DNA of 64,000 nt, from NCBI RefSeq assembly GCF_009905605.1, contig NZ_JAAAKZ010000011.1, positions 1-64,000 of the forward strand. Reading direction: 5' to 3'. The notes beneath the pieces are model-generated. The model did no database searches, was not told the origin of the DNA, and was given only the letters and a program-made list of their open reading frames with translations. Below are positions 61,159 through 64,000 of the stretch, piece after piece. This DNA is from Runella sp. CRIBMP (lineage in GTDB: Bacteria; Bacteroidota; Bacteroidia; Cytophagales; Spirosomataceae). Position 1 is the first letter of the stretch. Every line of letters starts with the position of its first letter. The position numbers were made by a program, and so were the translations under genes.

Positions 61159-61191
61159 CCCCAACAGTGTTGCTTAGCGACTCTGTTGGGG
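61159..61191 (+). terminator. Hairpin between the unknown membrane gene and the YitT gene
   Basis: CCCCAACAG and CTGTTGGGG pair perfectly, and inside them GTTGC pairs with GCGAC (one G-U) around a TTA loop. A T-run does not follow, so it may be a partial terminator or processing site. Confidence 0.55.
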
Positions 61192-61229
61192 ATAAAATTC
61201 ACACCCATCCATTTCAAAATATAAAAAAT

Positions 61230-62204
61230 ATGAATTCGTTCTTGACCAAAGTAATCACCCAAACGATTCTTCGCAATAAAAAATCGCTAGGGGACCAACA
61301 GAAATATTCAGACTTCGTACTGGCCAAAGGCTTTCGTGAACTCAAAATTAATATTGTCAGGTATTTCAAAGATTTTATCTTGGTTTGCCTCGGAATTGCG
61401 TCGGCCGCTTTTGGGTTGGAAAGTTTCTTGATTCCCAATAGTTTTATCGATGGAGGTGCCACTGGAATATCACTCCTTATTACAAAGCTGACGGGTATAC
61501 CTCTCGCGGTTTTATTAGTGCTGATAAATTTACCGTTTGTCTTCCTCGGTTACATCGTCATCGGCAAACAATTTGCGGTCAAAACGGCCCTCGCCATTGC
61601 GGGTTTAGCAGTTTGTGTGGCAACCGTTCATTTTCCGGAAATAACCAACGATAACTTGTTGGTGGCCGTATTTGGTGGTTTTTTTCTGGGAGCCGGAATT
61701 GGTTTATCCGTGAGGGGTGGGGCCGTGATTGATGGGACAGAAGTCTTGGCTATTTTTCTAAGCCGCAAGTTTGGCACCACCATCGGTGACATTATCATCA
61801 TGATTAACATTGTTATATTTTCGGCAGCAGCCTACTTTCTTTCCATTGAAACTGCCCTTTATTCAATGATTACGTATTTGGCTGCTTCCAAAACGTTAGA
61901 TTTTGTCATTGAGGGTATTGATGAATACACGGGCGTTACCATTATTTCGGTTCACAACGAAGAGATACGGCAAATGATTATCAACGAAATGGGCCGAGGT
62001 GTGACGGTATACAAAGGAAAACGCGGCTACGGTAAAAGCGGCGAAACTGGTGAATTTGATATTATTTACACGGTTATTACGCGTTTGGAGCTTAATAAAT
62101 TGAACACCGAGATTCAAACCATTGATCCCAATTCTTTCGTTGTAATGAGCAGTGTAAAAGATACCAAAGGTGGGATGATTAAAAAACGCTCATTGAAGCA
62201 CTGA
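61230..62204 (+). CDS. YitT-family membrane protein (DUF161/DUF2179)
   Basis: The 324-residue protein starts at the ATG at 61230 (MNSFLTKVI); an in-frame start at 61167 would put part of the terminator hairpin in the coding sequence. Five or six hydrophobic segments span about 50-235 with GLESFLIPNSFIDGGATGISLL near 65-86 in two blocks, PFVFLGYIVIG, and GGAVIDGTEVLAIFLSRKFG near 170-189. The C-terminal cytoplasmic DUF2179 domain (about 240-324) has RGVTVYKGKRGYGKSGE and TVITRLELNKL. The family's transport substrate is not established. Length is normal. Confidence 0.87.
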   Translation: MNSFLTKVITQTILRNKKSLGDQQKYSDFVLAKGFRELKINIVRYFKDFILVCLGIASAAFGLESFLIPNSFIDGGATGISLLITKLTGIPLAVLLVLINLPFVFLGYIVIGKQFAVKTALAIAGLAVCVATVHFPEITNDNLLVAVFGGFFLGAGIGLSVRGGAVIDGTEVLAIFLSRKFGTTIGDIIIMINIVIFSAAAYFLSIETALYSMITYLAASKTLDFVIEGIDEYTGVTIISVHNEEIRQMIINEMGRGVTVYKGKRGYGKSGETGEFDIIYTVITRLELNKLNTEIQTIDPNSFVVMSSVKDTKGGMIKKRSLKH

Positions 62205-62241
62205 TTAAAGTTTGTGAAAAACAGTATCGTTTAGTTTCGCG

Positions 62242-62263
62242 GGGAGTAGTAGAGGCTACTCCC
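62242..62263. terminator. Terminator between convergent yitT-like and repressor genes
   Basis: GGGAGTAG and CTACTCCC pair perfectly with loop TAGAGG, then TTTGAG. It lies 37 bases after the YitT stop and 17 bases past the repressor stop on the other strand. Confidence 0.6.
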
Positions 62264-62279
62264 TTTGAGTGCAAAAGGC

Positions 62280-63101
62280 TTATTTCTTGTCATTCAATCC
62301 TAACTTCAGGGCAATAAACTCTCTTTTTAGCCCCCTAATTTCATTCAGTATTTCGCCAAAGGGTGCTTCTTGTTCGGGTTCGGGAAGTTCAGAACTCATA
62401 TAAAGACTGAATTCCCAAATCTCCAACACCTCTTCCAATTTTAAATCATAGGGAGCATAAAGCTTATTTAAGGAAGTGAGTGTCAGGTACGGTTCGGTGG
62501 TTTGGACTGAGGGTTTAGCTGTTACTATTTTAAAAACAATGTCTTCTTTGGTGATGATGATATAAGCATTGTTTTCGCGGACGCTAAACCAGTTATGAAC
62601 ATGAGAGCCAAGTACATACGAGCCATCAGGTATTGGATACATAGAATCTCCTTCTATCTGAAACATCCGAAACTTCCGATTTGTGGGGAGCATTGGTAAC
62701 CTAAACTGTACCAACTCGGATATAAAATCGGCATCTTCGTGCCCTCCGCCAATGTACCCTGCTTTGGCTTTTTTCGGTACCAATTCTACGTTATCAAGGT
62801 TGTCGTTGCCCACTGATATGGGCAGAATGCGCAAGTTGAGGCCCTTGGCATTTTTGAGGTGAGCATTAAAGATTTCATCCAGTTGGCTGGCATTCATTGT
62901 TGCCAAATTTTTTCTAACCAACGTCTCCAGGCTTACCTTAAAAATATCAGCCAGACGCAGGAGAACGTCCATCGGTGGCATAGAACGTCCGCGTTCGTAT
63001 TGAGAATAGCTTCCCCGCCCGATTTGTACTGCATCGGCGATGTCATTCTGACTTTTATGTTCTTTGTTTCTGAGGAAAACAAGGTTTGAGGATACGTACA
63101 T
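62280..63101 (-). CDS. XRE/S24-type repressor (LexA/CI-like)
   Basis: The 273-residue protein starts at the ATG at 63101 (an in-frame TTG at 63131 lies upstream of the predicted start of transcription). An N-terminal helix-turn-helix (KSQNDIADAVQIGRGSYSQYERG near 16-38) is followed by a C-terminal S24 peptidase-like domain: possible Ala-Gly cleavage bond in KAKAGYIGG (Ala114/Gly115), catalytic serine in IEGDSMYPI (Ser153) and lysine candidate in EDIVFKIV (Lys191). CI/LexA-like repressors of this form dimerise through the C-terminal part and are inactivated by RecA-stimulated self-cleavage. It is divergent from the YopX-like gene, with perfect palindromes over both promoters. Confidence 0.85.
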   Translation of the reverse strand: MYVSSNLVFLRNKEHKSQNDIADAVQIGRGSYSQYERGRSMPPMDVLLRLADIFKVSLETLVRKNLATMNASQLDEIFNAHLKNAKGLNLRILPISVGNDNLDNVELVPKKAKAGYIGGGHEDADFISELVQFRLPMLPTNRKFRMFQIEGDSMYPIPDGSYVLGSHVHNWFSVRENNAYIIITKEDIVFKIVTAKPSVQTTEPYLTLTSLNKLYAPYDLKLEEVLEIWEFSLYMSSELPEPEQEAPFGEILNEIRGLKREFIALKLGLNDKK

Positions 63102-63109
63102 GCTACAAA

Positions 63110-63123
63110 TTGTTACGTAACAA
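63110..63123. promoter_or_regulatory. Repressor operator O1
   Basis: TTGTTACGTAACAA is a perfect 14-bp palindrome. It covers the end of the repressor -7 box and the expected start of transcription, so binding would shut off the repressor gene. Confidence 0.7.
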
Positions 63124-63152
63124 ATGTACAAATGGTTGGATAAATACCCAAA
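63121..63152 (-). promoter_or_regulatory. Promoter of the repressor gene (TTTG-N20-TACATTTG)
   Basis: On the minus strand TTTG (63152-63149) and TACATTTG (63128-63121) are 20 bases apart, an excellent fit to the Bacteroidota consensus. The start of transcription would be about 63114, 13 bases before the ATG. Confidence 0.7.
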
Positions 63153-63207
63153 TAGTAGCCAATTTATTGGTATACAAAAAATATACCTGAAAAATCATTG
63201 CAAAAAC

Positions 63208-63239
63208 TTGTATGTGATACATATTGTAACATATATTTG
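63208..63239 (+). promoter_or_regulatory. Divergent promoter of the YopX-like gene (TTG-N21-TATATTTG)
   Basis: TTG (63208-63210) and TATATTTG (63232-63239) are 21 bases apart. The expected start of transcription, near 63246, leaves a leader of about 108 bases before the YopX-like ATG. Confidence 0.6.
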
Positions 63240-63254
63240 CAACAATATGTATCA
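63215..63254. promoter_or_regulatory. Repressor operator O2
   Basis: TGATACATATTGT and its exact complement ACAATATGTATCA are 13-bp arms separated by 14 bases; the -7 box of the rightward promoter (63232-63239) lies in the spacer. The inner TTGT...ACAA ends match the ends of O1. Confidence 0.7.
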
Positions 63255-63353
63255 AAAATAATCATCTGATGTACAAGCTCAAATCTTTTGCGATACGGTT
63301 TTGGGTACAGTCATCCGAAGTGCTTTAAGTTCAAAATTTAAAACAACAATACG

Positions 63354-63824
63354 ATGGATTGGCTACCTAACAAACGAAATGTATTTAAGGTATGGGATGG
63401 AAAAAAAATGCATCTATCGCCAGTTAAGCTAACACTCGATGGTTTGCCTGTGCAACTTCATATTGATGAGGGATTGAAACTTATCTTACCTGATGGCTCA
63501 GCTTTTCAAACTAATCCGAAAATAAAACGGTTTATCGAACTCCAATTTATTGGCTTTAGTGACAAAAACGGGGAGAATCTCTTCGAAGCAGATATTGTCA
63601 TTTACAACGGACAACCTTGCGTCATTCTTTGGAATGAGGTTTTTAAAGCTTATCATTTTTATTCGGTCAAAGACAATAAACTCCATTTAGAAGGCCCAGT
63701 TAGAAGTTCGCATGAAAAAGAAATTGAGATATTAGGAAATATTTTAGAGAATCCTGAATTCATAAAACCATTTCGGGTTCAAATAAATAACTCCTTCAAT
63801 AACTCTCGACGCATGGCAGGATAG
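63354..63824 (+). CDS. YopX-family phage-like protein
   Basis: The 156-residue protein has the YopX order: an N-terminal FKVWDGKKM near 12-20, a middle strand block, LQFIGFSDKNGENLFEADIVIY near 63-84 (a DKNG plus E-x-D-I-V signature in two blocks) and EIEILGNILENPEF near the C-terminus. YopX proteins are common in temperate phages and mobile elements and have no fixed function. It is the first gene rightward of the repressor switch. Start: ATG at 63354. A basic tail (NNSRRMAG) ends the protein. Confidence 0.75.
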   Translation: MDWLPNKRNVFKVWDGKKMHLSPVKLTLDGLPVQLHIDEGLKLILPDGSAFQTNPKIKRFIELQFIGFSDKNGENLFEADIVIYNGQPCVILWNEVFKAYHFYSVKDNKLHLEGPVRSSHEKEIEILGNILENPEFIKPFRVQINNSFNNSRRMAG

Positions 63825-63903
63825 TTGCCGTCTACTACTTTAAGCTAATATTTTTTTTGCCTTTTTTCTTCGCTCATTAAGCTGCATTTATTGAATAAAT
63901 CAA

Positions 63904-63931
63904 TTGCACTTAGTTTTATAATTTTATATCT
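63904..63931. promoter_or_regulatory. parS half-site and parA operator-like 14-mer at the right edge
   Basis: TTGCACTTA (63904-63912) matches one arm of the parS-like palindromes, and ATAATTTTATATCT (63918-63931) is identical to the 14 bases at 51998-52011 in the parA operator region. In an A/T-rich stretch the second match could be chance. Confidence 0.3.
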
Positions 63932-63941
63932 TTTTTTTATT

Positions 63942-63964
63942 CGTAAGTAAAATTATTACTTACG
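63942..63964. other. Inverted repeat near the right edge
   Basis: CGTAAGTAA and TTACTTACG are perfect 9-bp arms with loop AATTA. It is either an operator or a terminator of the YopX-like gene. A TATTTTTG, possibly the -7 box of a gene beyond the window, ends at 64000. Confidence 0.45.
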
Positions 63965-64000
63965 ATAAGGTTTAATTATCACAAGTAATAATTATTTTTG

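Overview
The window reads as Bacteroidota DNA, most likely from the Cytophagales/Spirosomaceae group (relatives of Runella, Dyadobacter or Spirosoma). The evidence is three SusC/SusD outer-membrane import pairs, two ECF sigma/FecR anti-sigma modules, GH97 and DUF1080 proteins, and promoters of the Bacteroidota type (TTTG, about 20 nt, TAnnTTTG). No rRNA, tRNA, transposase or CRISPR array was found. A parA-parB pair followed by two near-identical perfect palindromes (52-54 kb), together with a phage-like repressor switch at the right end, suggests a plasmid or other secondary replicon, although no replication initiator gene is visible.

Layout. 0.1-3.6 kb: a truncated TolC-like gene followed by an HlyD adaptor, an FtsX-type permease and an ATPase (a tripartite efflux system). 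4.2-8.7 kb: a decayed L-fucose/deoxysugar acid operon with a truncated short-chain dehydrogenase, a fucose permease, a mutarotase carrying an in-frame stop, an FMN alpha-hydroxy acid dehydrogenase and a GntP permease. 8.8-15.7 kb: ECF sigma, FecR, SusC and SusD (module 1). 15.7-23.6 kb: two FAD oxidoreductase genes, one secreted and one with a Tat-type leader, duplicated in tandem as a pair, then an MFS transporter. 23.8-30.7 kb: a second sigma, FecR, SusC, SusD module. 31-35.7 kb: a GH97 glycosidase, two SnoaL-like proteins, a Crp-type regulator and an AraC regulator. 35.9-39.6 kb: an alpha-L-fucosidase remnant and a 3-ketoglycoside cassette (Tat small subunit, GMC flavoprotein, DUF1080 hydrolase). 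39.7-45.9 kb, minus strand: a SusC, SusD, nucleotide pyrophosphatase-like operon. 46.3-50.2 kb: a secreted alpha/beta hydrolase and a PQQ-type sugar dehydrogenase fused to cytochrome c. 50.2-51.8 kb: a scar where a LacI-type gene and an inositol-phosphate synthase gene have both lost their 5' ends. 52-54.1 kb: the partition locus. 54.4-62.2 kb: a heme CxxCH dehydrogenase-like protein, a second DUF1080 protein, a CocE hydrolase, two unknown proteins and a YitT membrane protein. 62.3-63.8 kb: an XRE/S24 repressor divergent from a YopX-like gene.

Functional picture (inference). The window is mainly a glycan and sugar-derivative foraging region. SusCD pairs import oligomers, periplasmic flavoproteins and cytochrome fusions oxidise sugars, DUF1080 and GH97 enzymes cleave them, and FucP, GntP and MHS-type permeases take up the products. 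Three intergenic copies of a conserved element with direct repeats 21 bp apart (3.9, 35.7 and 46.2 kb) probably mark a regulon of the AraC protein at 34.8 kb. Six genes are truncated or interrupted, three of them linked to fucose use, so part of this regulon appears to be decaying.
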